In this document: one piece after another, positions 1-6,677 of the stretch
Layout of the letters: every line of letters starts with the position of its first letter
How positions within the stretch are numbered: position 1 is the first letter of the stretch
IMG/VR virus record: IMGVR_UViG_3300006845_000028
Location: 1-40,700 of that record
From: a virus
Direction: 5' to 3' (one strand)
DNA: 40,700 nucleotides
Notes under the pieces: model-generated
Told to the model about the DNA's origin: nothing
The model's input: only the letters and a program-made list of their open reading frames with translations
Databases searched by the model: none
Program-made: the position numbers and the translations under genes

Positions 1-1
1 A

Positions 2-157
2 ATGGCGGGTGAAGGTGGTGACCTGCTGGGCTGCAACATGTATCTGAATGGCGTCAAGCTGATGGGGCCAGGTAATGTTGCAGTGTACTCCATCCCTGAG
101 AGCCTGGACGTCGGGGAAGTTTGGTGTGAGTTCACTTACTACGGGGGCACATCATGA
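2..157 (+). CDS. hypothetical protein, possibly cut by the window edge
   Basis: The frame is open from the first bases of the window and ends at a TGA at 155-157, giving at least 51 residues. An ATG lies at 2-4, but whatever precedes it is outside the window, so it is unknown whether this is the true start or an internal methionine. The peptide contains one Cys pair spaced far apart, a VKLMGPG turn and a C-terminal aromatic stretch (VWCEFTYYGG). I do not recognise a family. Its stop overlaps the next start in an ATGA arrangement, which supports translation as part of the rightward operon. Confidence 0.5.
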   Translation: MAGEGGDLLGCNMYLNGVKLMGPGNVAVYSIPESLDVGEVWCEFTYYGGTS

Positions 158-465
158 AGGCATACGCAGCCCAAGGTCTTACGGTCAGTTGCCCGAGGTG
201 CAGTGCTGAGCCTGAGCAGAAGTGCAAGACGCGTTTGGGCAACGAGGCTACCTTCTGTCACATGGCACGTAGGATCCGCGAGGCCAAGAAGGATGGCACG
301 TACATGTATGCGCCAAAAGCCGCTGCACGGACACGTGAGGATCGAATCGTCGTTGTCCTGTGGGCGATCGAACTGGCGCGCAAGATCGGAACGACACAAG
401 ACCTGATCGATCGCCGTCTGGCAGAGATGCTTGTCGACGGCGATCTCGACCTGAAACTGTTCTAG
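154..465 (+). CDS. small zinc-finger phage protein
   Basis: A 103-residue protein. Near the N terminus it has CPRC, then a Cys in QKCKT, then C-H-M-A-R, a pattern (CPxC...C...CH) found in many actinophage and actinobacterial zinc-binding proteins. The C-terminal half (about residues 58-103) is predicted to be helical, with an acidic end. The ATG overlaps the preceding TGA, so it is probably translationally coupled. A structural zinc finger, perhaps nucleic-acid binding, is inferred from the cysteines only; the function is not known. Confidence 0.8.
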   Translation: MKAYAAQGLTVSCPRCSAEPEQKCKTRLGNEATFCHMARRIREAKKDGTYMYAPKAAARTREDRIVVVLWAIELARKIGTTQDLIDRRLAEMLVDGDLDLKLF

Positions 466-478
466 GGGAGACGATGAA

Positions 479-676
479 GTGACACGACGGAAAGCGGAGA
501 CAGTACTATACGTCATAGCTCGCAACGGCCACGGCAGGCCGACACTCCAACACAAGCTGCTTCCAGGGACAGCTTCCCTAACGGCTTGTGGCATCTCGAT
601 CGACGTTTGGTCGAGAGCATACCATACTACACCCATCGAGGAGGTCCTGTGCCGCAGGAACCAGTGCAGAGCGTAA
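479..676 (+). CDS. hypothetical protein with C-terminal cysteines
   Basis: A 65-residue protein starting at GTG 479, downstream of an AGGGGAG ribosome binding site just after the previous stop. The C-terminal half reads CGISIDVWSRAY...PIEEVLCRRNQC, with three cysteines that could bind a metal. Similar small proteins with a CG...W.R...CR..C layout are common in actinophages, but I cannot name a family. The last 28 bases overlap the next gene, whose SD is inside this reading frame. Confidence 0.6.
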   Translation: MTRRKAETVLYVIARNGHGRPTLQHKLLPGTASLTACGISIDVWSRAYHTTPIEEVLCRRNQCRA

Positions 677-900
677 GAGGCCGTGGGGGACGGCGAACCT
701 ACTACAAGGTGTACTTGACGAAGACGGAGATAGTCCTGATACGTCGAATCATTCGTGCAGAAGGTAGGGCTATGACCGACTACACGGACCCGGACGACCT
801 GACTCCGCCCGAGCGGACACGCTACCGGCAGCTGCAGAGACTCTTCAGCAAGTTCGACGAGTCCCGACTGCGGGAGATGGAGACGACGCACCTGCGTTAG
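649..900 (+). CDS. small basic hypothetical protein
   Basis: The start is placed at GTG 649 because GAGGAGG lies five bases upstream (638-644). An upstream ATG at 586 in the same frame has no good SD. The product is 83 residues, basic at the N terminus (RGRGGRRTYYKV) and helical at the C terminus, with charged heptad-like spacing. It may bind nucleic acid but no domain is recognised. It is the last gene before the promoter at 940, and its stop codon (TAG at 898-900) lies inside a two-copy GTCTAAC iteron read on the other strand. Confidence 0.65.
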   Translation: MPQEPVQSVRGRGGRRTYYKVYLTKTEIVLIRRIIRAEGRAMTDYTDPDDLTPPERTRYRQLQRLFSKFDESRLREMETTHLR

Positions 901-914
901 ACTGCGTGTTAGAC
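897..914 (-). repeat. two-unit GTCTAAC iteron
   Basis: On the minus strand this reads GTCTAAC, five bases, GTCTAAC, a perfect direct repeat with a 12-bp period. The same pair of half-sites with the same period forms the end of the longer arrays at 3758, 20771 and 32246. It sits at the gene end, 26 bases upstream of the -35 region of the promoter at 940. Confidence 0.7.
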
Positions 915-939
915 GGAAAAAGATCTTGAAGTAGCCCCC

Positions 940-969
940 GTGAAGTCCAGCTTGGACGTAGCGTATAAT
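940..969 (+). promoter_or_regulatory. sigma70-type promoter, copy 1
   Basis: A TATAAT -10 box (964-969) lies 18 bases after GTGAAG (940-945). The same layout recurs at 2171 and 7749: CCCC, then TTGAGA or similar, an 18-base spacer containing TTGGAC/TTGAC, then TATAAT. An upstream AAAGATCTTGA is shared with the 7749 copy. The predicted start of transcription is near 976, directly before a GCCAGC-AGA-GCTGGC hairpin (977-991) in the leader of the next gene. Confidence 0.75.
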
Positions 970-1042
970 TGAGATAGCCAGCAGAGCTGGCGGACAGACA
1001 AGGACCTGACAAATGTCACGGAAAACGAGAGGGAGAACGACA

Positions 1043-1543
1043 ATGGGACAGCCGACAAGTGCCGACGAGGAATTTGGCACTGAGGACGTCGAAGTCGAAG
1101 AGACGAACGACGGCGACGTGGAGCTCGACGAGGTCGACTCGAACGACGAGGAGACCGACGAGGTCGAAGAGGGCGACGAGGCCGAGAAGCCCAAGAAGAC
1201 GGCCAAGAAGAAGGCCAAGGCGCGCCCGCCAGTGCCCGAGGGGTACATCGCGCCGGTCGCATTCGCCAAGGTGCTGACCGCGAGGGAGATCGCGGCAGGC
1301 AGGCTCGAGGAGGACGAGGAAGTTCCTCCGCAGATGATCTACTCCTACATCAAGAACACCGCCAAGGGCAAGGACCCACTGCCGTCGTACAGCGCGGGCG
1401 GCCGGGACAACCTCCTCAAGGAGGCCGAGGCTCTGGCTTGGTGGGACCGCAAGGAGGAGCGCGCCAAGGAGCGCAAGGCCGCGAAGAAGGCCGAGAAGGC
1501 CAAGCCCGCCGCCGAGACCAAAGAGGCCGAGGACGCCGAGTAG
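1043..1543 (+). CDS. acidic/lysine-rich protein with helical C-terminal domain, possible DNA-binding protein
   Basis: A 166-residue protein if it begins at ATG 1043, which has GAGGGAG about eight bases upstream; ATG 1013 would add ten residues. The first 45 or so residues are very acidic (Asp/Glu repeats). A lysine/alanine linker follows, then a conserved-looking domain (about 60-140) with VPEGYIAPVAFAKVL, PPQMIYSYIKN and EALAWWDRKEERAKE, and a final Lys/Ala/Glu-rich helix. The PPQMIYSYIKN segment resembles the recognition helix region of HTH proteins, so a DNA-binding or nucleoid-associated role is possible but unproven. It is the first gene behind the promoter at 940, suggesting strong early expression. 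Confidence 0.75.
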   Translation: MGQPTSADEEFGTEDVEVEETNDGDVELDEVDSNDEETDEVEEGDEAEKPKKTAKKKAKARPPVPEGYIAPVAFAKVLTAREIAAGRLEEDEEVPPQMIYSYIKNTAKGKDPLPSYSAGGRDNLLKEAEALAWWDRKEERAKERKAAKKAEKAKPAAETKEAEDAE

Positions 1544-1584
1544 TCCTCGTCGCCTCACCATAGCTTTACACGGTGGGGTAGGAA

Positions 1585-1632
1585 GATAGCCGGCGCATCA
1601 GACCTGGAGGAAGGAATGGTGCGCCGGCTATC
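1585..1632 (+). promoter_or_regulatory. perfect 13-bp stem-loop presenting an SD and start codon in its loop
   Basis: GATAGCCGGCGCA (1585-1597) pairs exactly with 1620-1632. The 22-base loop holds GGAGGAAGGA followed by ATG 1616. No U-tract follows. It could end transcription of the 1043-1543 unit, or control translation of the next gene by exposing or hiding its start. Confidence 0.6.
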
Positions 1633-1909
1633 ACTCTGTTCACAACCCGAAGGGATTGACGTGGACAAGTTCATAACGATGAAGGCACTTCTAATGACGG
1701 CAGCATATGGGCCCGACGAAGATGGCCCGTACGACTGGGACGATGTAATTAACGCAAAGGTGGAGTACGTCTTTCATGCCGAACCGCCAAAGGGTTGGGG
1801 CTCGATCATACCTGGCGAGTACAAGGTCGAAGTCGTCAGGACTGAAGTCACGCCAGACGGGGAAGAAGAGCCGGTACTCACCATTCACTTGCAACTTCTG
1901 GAGCAGTAA
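1616..1909 (+). CDS. hypothetical protein
   Basis: A 97-residue protein starting at ATG 1616, chosen because GGAGGAAGGA precedes it at ideal spacing. In-frame alternatives are GTG 1661 and ATG 1679. The body is acidic with a predicted beta-strand C terminus (YKVEVVRTEVTPDGEEEPVLTIHLQLLEQ). No family is recognised. Its start lies in the loop of the 1585-1632 hairpin. It ends with TAATG, sharing one base with the next start. Confidence 0.6.
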   Translation: MVRRLSLCSQPEGIDVDKFITMKALLMTAAYGPDEDGPYDWDDVINAKVEYVFHAEPPKGWGSIIPGEYKVEVVRTEVTPDGEEEPVLTIHLQLLEQ

Positions 1910-2151
1910 TGCCACACATTCCCAGAGCACTTCACGAACCATGTAACGTCGAAATGACCGTCAAGAACGTTGGTGTACGCATCGAGATGATGCTTGACGG
2001 AGGCGAGCCCTACTACAAGGTCATGGCCGATCGTCTGCAGTGTCCCAAGTGCAGCCAGACGATCTTGCTGCTAGCCAGAGCCCACTTGGCGGAGCAGTGG
2101 GAACCTTCCTACGATTCGTATCCGACAGGCATACGGGGTCACTTCGTGTGA
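1909..2151 (+). CDS. hypothetical protein with a zinc-knuckle-like CPKC
   Basis: An 80-residue protein with a two-part layout: an N-terminal beta segment containing one Cys (EPCNVEMTVKNVGVRIEMMLDGG) and a CPKC knuckle at about residue 45. Three cysteines and several histidines could form a zinc ribbon. Coupled to the previous gene by TAATG. Function unknown. Confidence 0.65.
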   Translation: MPHIPRALHEPCNVEMTVKNVGVRIEMMLDGGEPYYKVMADRLQCPKCSQTILLLARAHLAEQWEPSYDSYPTGIRGHFV

Positions 2152-2170
2152 GGGCCCTAAATATAACCCC

Positions 2171-2200
2171 TTGAGATCCTTTGTTGACATCCGTTATAAT
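2171..2200 (+). promoter_or_regulatory. sigma70-type promoter, copy 2
   Basis: TTGAGA at 2171-2176, 18-base spacer with an internal TTGACA, TATAAT at 2195-2200. Matches the copies at 940 and 7749 position for position. It drives the 2240-2900 genes and perhaps the tRNA-like sequence beyond. Confidence 0.75.
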
Positions 2201-2239
2201 AGTTACAAGCGGGAGAACATAGGGAGGCCGGGGTCGTAC

Positions 2240-2446
2240 ATGCTTAACATTCCAATTCAGCCCGGAGAGCGGGACGTTCTCGTTGAAGCCATCGACGAGT
2301 GGCTCGATGGCGCGGACGAAACGGAAAAGGGGTTCTATCGGGACAAGTTGTTCGAAGAGCCGGAGACGTTCCTTCGTGTGATGGATGACCACAAGACACG
2401 AACAGGCACGCTCCGCGAACTGAAGGAGAGGCTGACCAATGCCTGA
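2240..2446 (+). CDS. hypothetical acidic protein
   Basis: A 68-residue protein. ATG 2240 is taken as the start because the upstream in-frame ATG at 2171 lies inside the promoter's -35 box. GGGAGG is present at 2222, a little far. The protein is predicted to be all-helical (GERDVLVEAIDEWLDGADETEKGFYRDKLFEEP). No family is recognised. It overlaps the next gene by eight bases. Confidence 0.65.
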   Translation: MLNIPIQPGERDVLVEAIDEWLDGADETEKGFYRDKLFEEPETFLRVMDDHKTRTGTLRELKERLTNA

Positions 2447-2900
2447 ACTACCAGATGACCATCCCATCAACGAAAGGCCTATGCCGGCCCTCTGGAACTA
2501 TGTCAAGAGGGTCTACGCGGCTATGGAAGACGCGGCAGAGGTCGAGCAGCTGATGGAAGACGACGAGGCAACAGGCTTGGTGTACACGGGGCACCTCACC
2601 GGATTGTTCCAAGAGATGAACATCCCCAACCCGTACTACACCAGCGTCACACGAGCTCTTAAGGCCATGGAGTGCGTCCTACAACTTCGACGTGGCGGCG
2701 GTTCAGCCACATCGCGGTGGGCGCTCCTCGGGCCGCCTAAGGAGGAGATATTCCTCTCGCGCGACTTGGGCACCGGAGCAACAGTAGCAGGGCACAAGGG
2801 CAAGATCGGCATGCTGGAACAGCGCATCCGCGACCTCACGAAGCGGATGTTGGCAGCCGAGGACGAGATCAAGGAACTGAAGGAAGCCAAGGCAGCCTAG
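2439..2900 (+). CDS. hypothetical winged-helix-like protein with C-terminal coiled coil
   Basis: A 153-residue protein. Residues about 15-95 look like a compact helical/winged-helix domain (LTGLFQEMNIPNPYYTSVTRALKAMECVLQLRRG...RWALLG), typical of small phage DNA-binding proteins. The last 35 residues form a clear coiled coil (GMLEQRIRDLTKRMLAAEDEIKELKEAKAA), which suggests a dimer. A regulatory role is an inference from shape only. A GNRA-capped hairpin follows the stop codon. Confidence 0.7.
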   Translation: MPELPDDHPINERPMPALWNYVKRVYAAMEDAAEVEQLMEDDEATGLVYTGHLTGLFQEMNIPNPYYTSVTRALKAMECVLQLRRGGGSATSRWALLGPPKEEIFLSRDLGTGATVAGHKGKIGMLEQRIRDLTKRMLAAEDEIKELKEAKAA

Positions 2901-2904
2901 CACG

Positions 2905-2922
2905 GGGCGGGGCAACCCGCCC
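2905..2922 (+). terminator. GC-rich hairpin with GCAA tetraloop
   Basis: GGGCGGG (2905-2911) pairs with CCCGCCC (2916-2922) around a GCAA (GNRA) loop, immediately after the stop at 2900. There is no U-tract, so it may pause or stabilise the transcript rather than end it. Confidence 0.5.
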
Positions 2923-2927
2923 ACCAA

Positions 2928-3000
2928 GGCCCTCTCTGGTGTACAGCGTCCGCCAGACGCTGCCGTGGAAGTTAGGCAGGTTCGATTCCTGTCGGGGCCA
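2928..3000 (+). tRNA. tRNA-like sequence, degenerate or a tRNA 3' end (possible attP core)
   Basis: Exactly 73 bases can be laid out with tRNA numbering. GGCCCTC pairs with CGGGGCC at six of seven acceptor positions, and GCAGG-TTCGATT-CCTGT is a textbook T arm. A four-pair D stem (TGGT/GCCA) is possible, but then no anticodon stem forms. Alternatively AGCGT/ACGCT makes a five-pair stem around a seven-base loop with GCC in the anticodon place but C instead of U at position 33. It is thus either an aberrant tRNA-Gly-like gene, a decayed tRNA, or a 3' tRNA segment of the kind found in attP sites. No CCA is encoded. Confidence 0.3.
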
Positions 3001-3032
3001 CGTAAGTCCTAACCCCCCAGTTTGGAGGTCAC

Positions 3033-3245
3033 ATGTTCACACCTATCCGCGTCGAGGTCTACTGCAACCAGGCAACAAATGGGAACAGGTGCCGTGTACA
3101 CAAGAACGGTAACTCGGTAAAGCATCGTGTACGCCGTGACGTTCTCCCAGAAGTCCTGGACATGCTCGGCCTCGAAGGCGTCGAGATCCGGTTCGCCACT
3201 CGGAGACTCCCTTCTGGCGGGCTCCACCCAAGGGCAAAGCGATGA
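3033..3245 (+). CDS. small basic hypothetical protein
   Basis: A 70-residue protein starting at ATG 3033 after a good SD (TTGGAGG). Rich in Arg and Lys with two cysteines (CNQATNGNRC) near the N terminus and a helix (VRRDVLPEVLDMLGLEG). No family is recognised. Overlaps the following gene by ATGA. Confidence 0.65.
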   Translation: MFTPIRVEVYCNQATNGNRCRVHKNGNSVKHRVRRDVLPEVLDMLGLEGVEIRFATRRLPSGGLHPRAKR

Positions 3246-3547
3246 CGACATTCGAAGAGGTGGCACGTTGTCCACGGTGCGAGCAGCCTGGTGAGTCCAA
3301 GCCAGGTGGACGCTTGCCTGGCGCTGCTCGCGGCTCTAGTAGCCTAACATTCTTCTGTCGGAACACACGGTGCAGATGGCTCAACACCTCGTGGATCGTT
3401 CAGGTCATGCCTGACGGTACATTCCCTCCGGCACTGAAGAAGCGTACCAAGATGTTCCCAGTACTACCTTCTAACCCAACAATCGCGGACTCGCTCGATA
3501 CTCTCCAGGCTTTGACGACACAACCAGGCGCGGAGATTCGGTCGTGA
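3242..3547 (+). CDS. zinc-ribbon hypothetical protein
   Basis: A 101-residue protein with CPRC at about residue 10 and C-R-N-T-R-C at about residue 39, the arrangement of a four-cysteine zinc ribbon split by a basic loop. Beta strands on each side (SLTFFCRN, TSWIVQVMPDG) fit that fold. The C-terminal 40 residues are not conserved-looking. The function is unknown; zinc ribbons in small phage proteins often bind nucleic acid or RNA polymerase. It is coupled to both neighbours by four-base overlaps. Confidence 0.7.
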   Translation: MTTFEEVARCPRCEQPGESKPGGRLPGAARGSSSLTFFCRNTRCRWLNTSWIVQVMPDGTFPPALKKRTKMFPVLPSNPTIADSLDTLQALTTQPGAEIRS

Positions 3548-3732
3548 GCGAAGAATCAGAGTATTGGGTAGCGCACTGGGATGCTATCGTGGGCCACCAG
3601 ATCGGACCGGTGGGACGGCTAATCGGTGCACTGAAGATGCAAGTCGCCGAGCTCAAGGACGAAGTAGATCGACTGCAGGCAGAGGACTTATCTAGACGCG
3701 AGTTAGATTCGCAAGATCCCCAGGCTATATAA
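3544..3732 (+). CDS. small coiled-coil protein
   Basis: A 62-residue protein from GTG 3544, overlapping the previous stop (GTGA). The central segment (GRLIGALKMQVAELKDEVDRLQAEDL) is a coiled coil. Function unknown. The end of the gene lies in an inverted repeat (AGAGGACTT 3681-3689 with its complement at 3748-3756), so the coding end and the downstream non-coding element share structure. Confidence 0.6.
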   Translation: MSEESEYWVAHWDAIVGHQIGPVGRLIGALKMQVAELKDEVDRLQAEDLSRRELDSQDPQAI

Positions 3733-3757
3733 CTCGTAAGCCTCGCGAAGTCCTCTA

Positions 3758-3797
3758 GTCTATATCGAGTCTATCTTGTCTAACAACCAGTCTCAGG
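3758..3797 (+). repeat. four-unit GTCTA iteron array
   Basis: GTCT units begin at 3758, 3769, 3778 and 3790 (steps 11, 9, 12). The unit sequences are GTCTAT, GTCTAT, GTCTAAC and GTCTCAG. A GGTTA-AGC-TAACC palindrome follows at 3796-3808. The same steps are seen in the minus-strand array starting at 20803, and 12/9/12 in the one at 32246. The array fills the 101-base gap between genes, together with the tail of the 3681/3756 inverted repeat. Best explained as a protein-binding site (operator or replication iteron). Confidence 0.75.
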
Positions 3798-3833
3798 TTA
3801 AGCTAACCTAAACACGTAGTAGAGGGGTACCCA

Positions 3834-4214
3834 ATGGGTGACCGTGAGGAGATCCAGCGAGCCAAGCAGCAGTACGAGTACGAGAAGCTCGACGAGGTGT
3901 GGCACATCTTCAACGATGGTCTGCGCCTACCCACAGACGAGCATGAGGAGGTGCACCCGTCACCAGCTCTGGTGGCTCTACTGCGTGATCGGCTCACGCA
4001 AGCCACTGAGTGGACGAGGGAAAAGGCAACAACACAGGCCGAGGCAGTTGAGATATACTCGGCATACTGCAGCCACCTACTGGTCCTGATGTTTCGGTTC
4101 GGTCAGTTCTGCAACCAGCTGCCCCAGCCAATCAAGTACGAAGACCTAACGCCGTGCACGTGCGGCACTCTAACAGAAGAGGACATTGAGAAGTTCCTCA
4201 AGATTGGAGAGTAA
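3834..4214 (+). CDS. hypothetical protein
   Basis: A 126-residue acidic, helical protein beginning at ATG 3834 behind AGAGGGG. A C-terminal CTCG pair and an earlier Cys are present but no clear metal site. The central section (ALVALLRDRLTQATEWTREKATTQAEAVEIYSAYC) is one long helix. No family is recognised. It is the first gene after the iteron array and directly precedes the SNF2 helicase, so the two may work together. Confidence 0.65.
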   Translation: MGDREEIQRAKQQYEYEKLDEVWHIFNDGLRLPTDEHEEVHPSPALVALLRDRLTQATEWTREKATTQAEAVEIYSAYCSHLLVLMFRFGQFCNQLPQPIKYEDLTPCTCGTLTEEDIEKFLKIGE

Positions 4215-4215
4215 C

Positions 4216-5649
4216 ATGGAATTGTACCCCTTCCAGCAGCAGGCAGTGGACAAACTGTGGAATGTGCCTGCAGTATTGGTGGGGGATGAAATGGGCCTTG
4301 GTAAGACGGTCGAGGCCATTGCGCTGGACATCAGGCGGAGACAGGAGCTTGGAGCTCCCCTAACGTGGAAGACACTCGTAGTAGCGCCTACGAGCCTTCT
4401 CTCGAGTTGGGCCGATCACTTCCGCGAACTATGTCCGGACCTGAAAGTTAAGGTCATCGACCCGAAGGTGCGTCACAAGCTTCTGTACGCACTCAAGAAG
4501 GACAGGGCAACCATCTTCATCGTCCACTGGGCGGTAATCCGCCTCATGCCAGAACTCGCCCAGTACACCTGGTTCCACGTCATTGGCGACGAGATTCAGT
4601 CGATCAAGAACCGTGACGCCCAGCAAACGGTCGCGTTCAAGAAGCTGACTGCAGTCTACAAGACAGGCCTGTCAGGTACCCCCGCTGACAACAAGCCACA
4701 AGATCTATGGTCTGTCTTGCACTGGCTGTATCCCAAAGTCTGGACCTCCTACTGGGGGTTCTTCAAGCGGCACGTGGACTCAGTCCAGCATACAGCTGGG
4801 CCGATGATGTGTGCAGGAGAAGGTTGCTACAAGAAGCACATCCGAGGCTTCAGGGAGAATGCAGGTCCTAAGAACGTGGAAGAGCTCCACGCGGCTATGG
4901 ATCCGTTCTACGTTCGACGCCTCAAGGTGGACGTTCTTAAAGACCTCCCGGACAAGTACTACTCCGAACTCGTCGTTGATCTTCACCCCAAGCAGCGACG
5001 AGCTTATGATTCCATGCGGGACGTAATGCTTGCATGGATCGGTGAGCACGAAGAAGAGCCTGTGGCTGCCCCGGCAGTCATTTCACAACTCGTACGTCTC
5101 CAACAGTTCGCCTGTGCCTACGGTGAGCTGGTTCAGGTGAACAAGCGCAACAAGGTATCCGGCGAGGTCGAGACGCTCAATGCGCTAAAGCTGACTGAAC
5201 CCTCGACCAAGATCGACGCCGTAGTCGAACTGGTAGGAAACACAGATGGACAAGTTGTCGTATTCGCCCAATCGAAACAGGTCATTCATCTACTGGCTGC
5301 GAGGCTTACACGTAAAGGTATCACTAACTGCACTCTTACTGGAGACACACCGCAGGCGGATCGTGGTCCTATGGTGGCTGACTTCCAGTCTGGTAAGTAT
5401 CAGGTTTTTTCTGGAACCATCACGGCGGGCGGTATTGGTCTCACCCTCACTGCTGCTTCGACGGTTGTGTTCATTGATCGTGCGTGGAACCCCTCGAAGA
5501 ACAGGCAGGCTGAGGATCGCCTTCACCGTGTCGGACAAAAGAACGCGGTACAAGTGGTAACGATCATTGCCAAGGAGACGCTCGACGCCGAACGCAATGA
5601 CAGCATCGAACTCAAGTGGGAATGGATCAAGGCCCTCTTGGGGGACTAA
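4216..5649 (+). CDS. SNF2-family DNA helicase/translocase
   Basis: A 477-residue superfamily 2 ATPase. The start is ATG 4216 with TTGGAGAG upstream; the product begins MELYPFQQQAV, the usual Q-motif-like start of compact phage SNF2 proteins. Walker A is DEMGLGKT (about residue 25), motif II is DEIQ, motif III is LSGTPADN, and motif VI is AEDRLHRVGQ in the C-terminal RecA lobe. It lacks accessory chromatin domains. Such enzymes translocate on double-stranded DNA and remodel protein-DNA complexes; in phages the exact role (replication restart, clearing of roadblocks) is not settled. It is the first large gene of the early block. Confidence 0.93.
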   Translation: MELYPFQQQAVDKLWNVPAVLVGDEMGLGKTVEAIALDIRRRQELGAPLTWKTLVVAPTSLLSSWADHFRELCPDLKVKVIDPKVRHKLLYALKKDRATIFIVHWAVIRLMPELAQYTWFHVIGDEIQSIKNRDAQQTVAFKKLTAVYKTGLSGTPADNKPQDLWSVLHWLYPKVWTSYWGFFKRHVDSVQHTAGPMMCAGEGCYKKHIRGFRENAGPKNVEELHAAMDPFYVRRLKVDVLKDLPDKYYSELVVDLHPKQRRAYDSMRDVMLAWIGEHEEEPVAAPAVISQLVRLQQFACAYGELVQVNKRNKVSGEVETLNALKLTEPSTKIDAVVELVGNTDGQVVVFAQSKQVIHLLAARLTRKGITNCTLTGDTPQADRGPMVADFQSGKYQVFSGTITAGGIGLTLTAASTVVFIDRAWNPSKNRQAEDRLHRVGQKNAVQVVTIIAKETLDAERNDSIELKWEWIKALLGD

Positions 5650-5662
5650 GGAGGTGAGGACA

Positions 5663-5722
5663 ATGGTGCGCTGCGTTCAGCCCTGTGCACTGGACGTATT
5701 AAAGGAAAGGCGCCTACGCTAA
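5663..5722 (+). CDS. possible 19-residue leader-type peptide
   Basis: ATG 5663 follows an almost perfect SD (AAGGAGGTGA) placed right after the helicase stop. The frame gives 19 residues ending at TAA 5720-5722. Two cysteines are present. It has no recognisable homologue and may be only a re-initiation site, but the SD is stronger than that of most genes here. It lies just upstream of the 5742-5791 hairpin. Confidence 0.35.
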   Translation: MVRCVQPCALDVLKERRLR

Positions 5723-5741
5723 CTACTTCCTCAACTGCTCA

Positions 5742-5791
5742 GGGTGGAGGGACTATGGGGGAACGGAAGACTGCCATCGGTCCCTCCACCC
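5742..5791 (+). terminator. 12-bp intergenic stem-loop
   Basis: GGGTGGAGGGAC (5742-5753) is exactly complementary to 5780-5791. The stem carries a GGAGGG SD-like run and ATG 5754 follows it, opening a 24-codon frame. No U-tract follows the right arm. It separates the helicase transcript from the next gene and could be a Rho-type or processing hairpin. Confidence 0.5.
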
Positions 5792-5806
5792 GACTTAAGG
5801 AGAACA

Positions 5807-6079
5807 ATGGATCTGCCTACCGCACGTGAACCTACTGGAGTACGCGTACTCTTGGGCGACCTCAAGGATGTCAAGAGCATCGGCTGTCACATGTACTACG
5901 TCGTAGACGGGAAGAGCAACCTCAACGCAATGAGGCATGACGCACGATTCTACTCCAGTGACGACCCGCACCTCCTCATGCGCTACAGCACACTGATTCA
6001 CTGGCACCACAAGAACGTGACCTGTAGCGACGAATACGCACACGAGTTTTACCCTGTTGAACAACCCACTGGAAAGTAG
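5807..6079 (+). CDS. hypothetical protein
   Basis: A 90-residue protein. ATG 5807 is preferred over an upstream in-frame GTG at 5744 because AAGGAG lies at 5797-5802 and because the upstream part falls in a stem-loop. The sequence has an alternating strand/helix pattern with several histidines (HWHHKN). No family is recognised. It is followed by an inverted repeat with a T-rich tail. Confidence 0.65.
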   Translation: MDLPTAREPTGVRVLLGDLKDVKSIGCHMYYVVDGKSNLNAMRHDARFYSSDDPHLLMRYSTLIHWHHKNVTCSDEYAHEFYPVEQPTGK

Positions 6080-6082
6080 TGC

Positions 6083-6143
6083 AAAGCCCACACGGCCTGA
6101 GGAATTCTGGCACCCGCCAACTTCCTTAGCCCGTGTGGGGTTT
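6083..6143 (+). terminator. imperfect long hairpin with T-rich tail, probable terminator
   Basis: CCCACACGG (6087-6095) pairs with CCGTGTGGG (6131-6139), and AAA/TTT extends the base with one mismatch. TTTGGTTTACTTT follows the right arm. Both arms match the CCACACGG..CTNAGG half of the intergenic element seen at 13949, 20880, 22619 and 38305, so this is that element in inverted duplicate. Confidence 0.6.
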
Positions 6144-6192
6144 GGTTTACTTTCAATCGGCATAGATAACTATCACTTGACAAGGAGGAAAC

Positions 6193-6369
6193 ATGTCCGA
6201 GCTAACCAGATGCAACTACTGTTCATTGCGTGCCATGAAGGAGCGTGCCGAGGCGCGAGGCGTGACTGTGATCGTTGGTCATGAAGATGGGTGGACTACT
6301 GCCCGTTACTCAGACGAAGAGGAACCGGCAGCCTATTTCCTGACTCTGTCTGGAAGGTGTGAATGCTAA
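6193..6369 (+). CDS. small cysteine-rich protein
   Basis: A 58-residue protein with a strong AAGGAGG SD (6182-6188) and ATG 6193. It starts with a CNYC knuckle and ends with CEC, four cysteines that could bind one zinc ion. The middle section is acidic (YSDEEEPAAYF). No family is recognised. It overlaps the next gene by seven bases. Confidence 0.65.
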   Translation: MSELTRCNYCSLRAMKERAEARGVTVIVGHEDGWTTARYSDEEEPAAYFLTLSGRCEC

Positions 6370-6677
6370 TGGAAGAGAACCTGCCTGCTGTGAAGCGGGA
6401 GTTCCCCAAGAAGGATCCGTTCAGTGACGGTACTGTCATTCGGTACGCACGCGTCTTGTCCAATAGGCACTACAACTACGTTGCCGTCAAGGCAAACGGA
6501 ATGTGGTACTCGTCGGCACAAGGCACATTCCAGTACACATGGGATCAGTTCGTCTTCGAACAGCTTGCCCACGAGCACACCATGCACATCGAAGTTGCCC
6601 TGGCCTTCATCGACTTCTTTGACTACCTGGAAGCCCAGAGGACAGGCACTTACTCCACAGTCTCGTTGGAGGGCTAA
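6363..6677 (+). CDS. hypothetical actinophage protein
   Basis: A 104-residue protein; ATG 6363 (SD GGAAGG just upstream) or ATG 6369 may be the start. It has a central beta-rich part (HYNYVAVKANGMWYSSAQGTF) followed by a helical half with an HEHTMH cluster. The WYSS...YTWDQFV pattern is familiar from unannotated actinophage early proteins, but no function is known. It is coupled to the next gene by TAATG. Confidence 0.7.
   Translation: MLMEENLPAVKREFPKKDPFSDGTVIRYARVLSNRHYNYVAVKANGMWYSSAQGTFQYTWDQFVFEQLAHEHTMHIEVALAFIDFFDYLEAQRTGTYSTVSLEG

Noticed and set aside
139-1269. 376-codon open frame on the minus strand
   Set aside because: Runs across five small plus-strand genes, a promoter and an iteron; Ser/Arg-rich start reflects the acidic codons of the 1043-1543 gene read backwards.
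4186-4215. ten extra codons at the start of the SNF2 helicase
   Set aside because: They overlap the preceding gene and have no SD; ATG 4216 has one.
6146-6192. promoter with TTGACA at 6177
   Set aside because: The hexamer lies next to the SD and start codon with no room for a -10 box.
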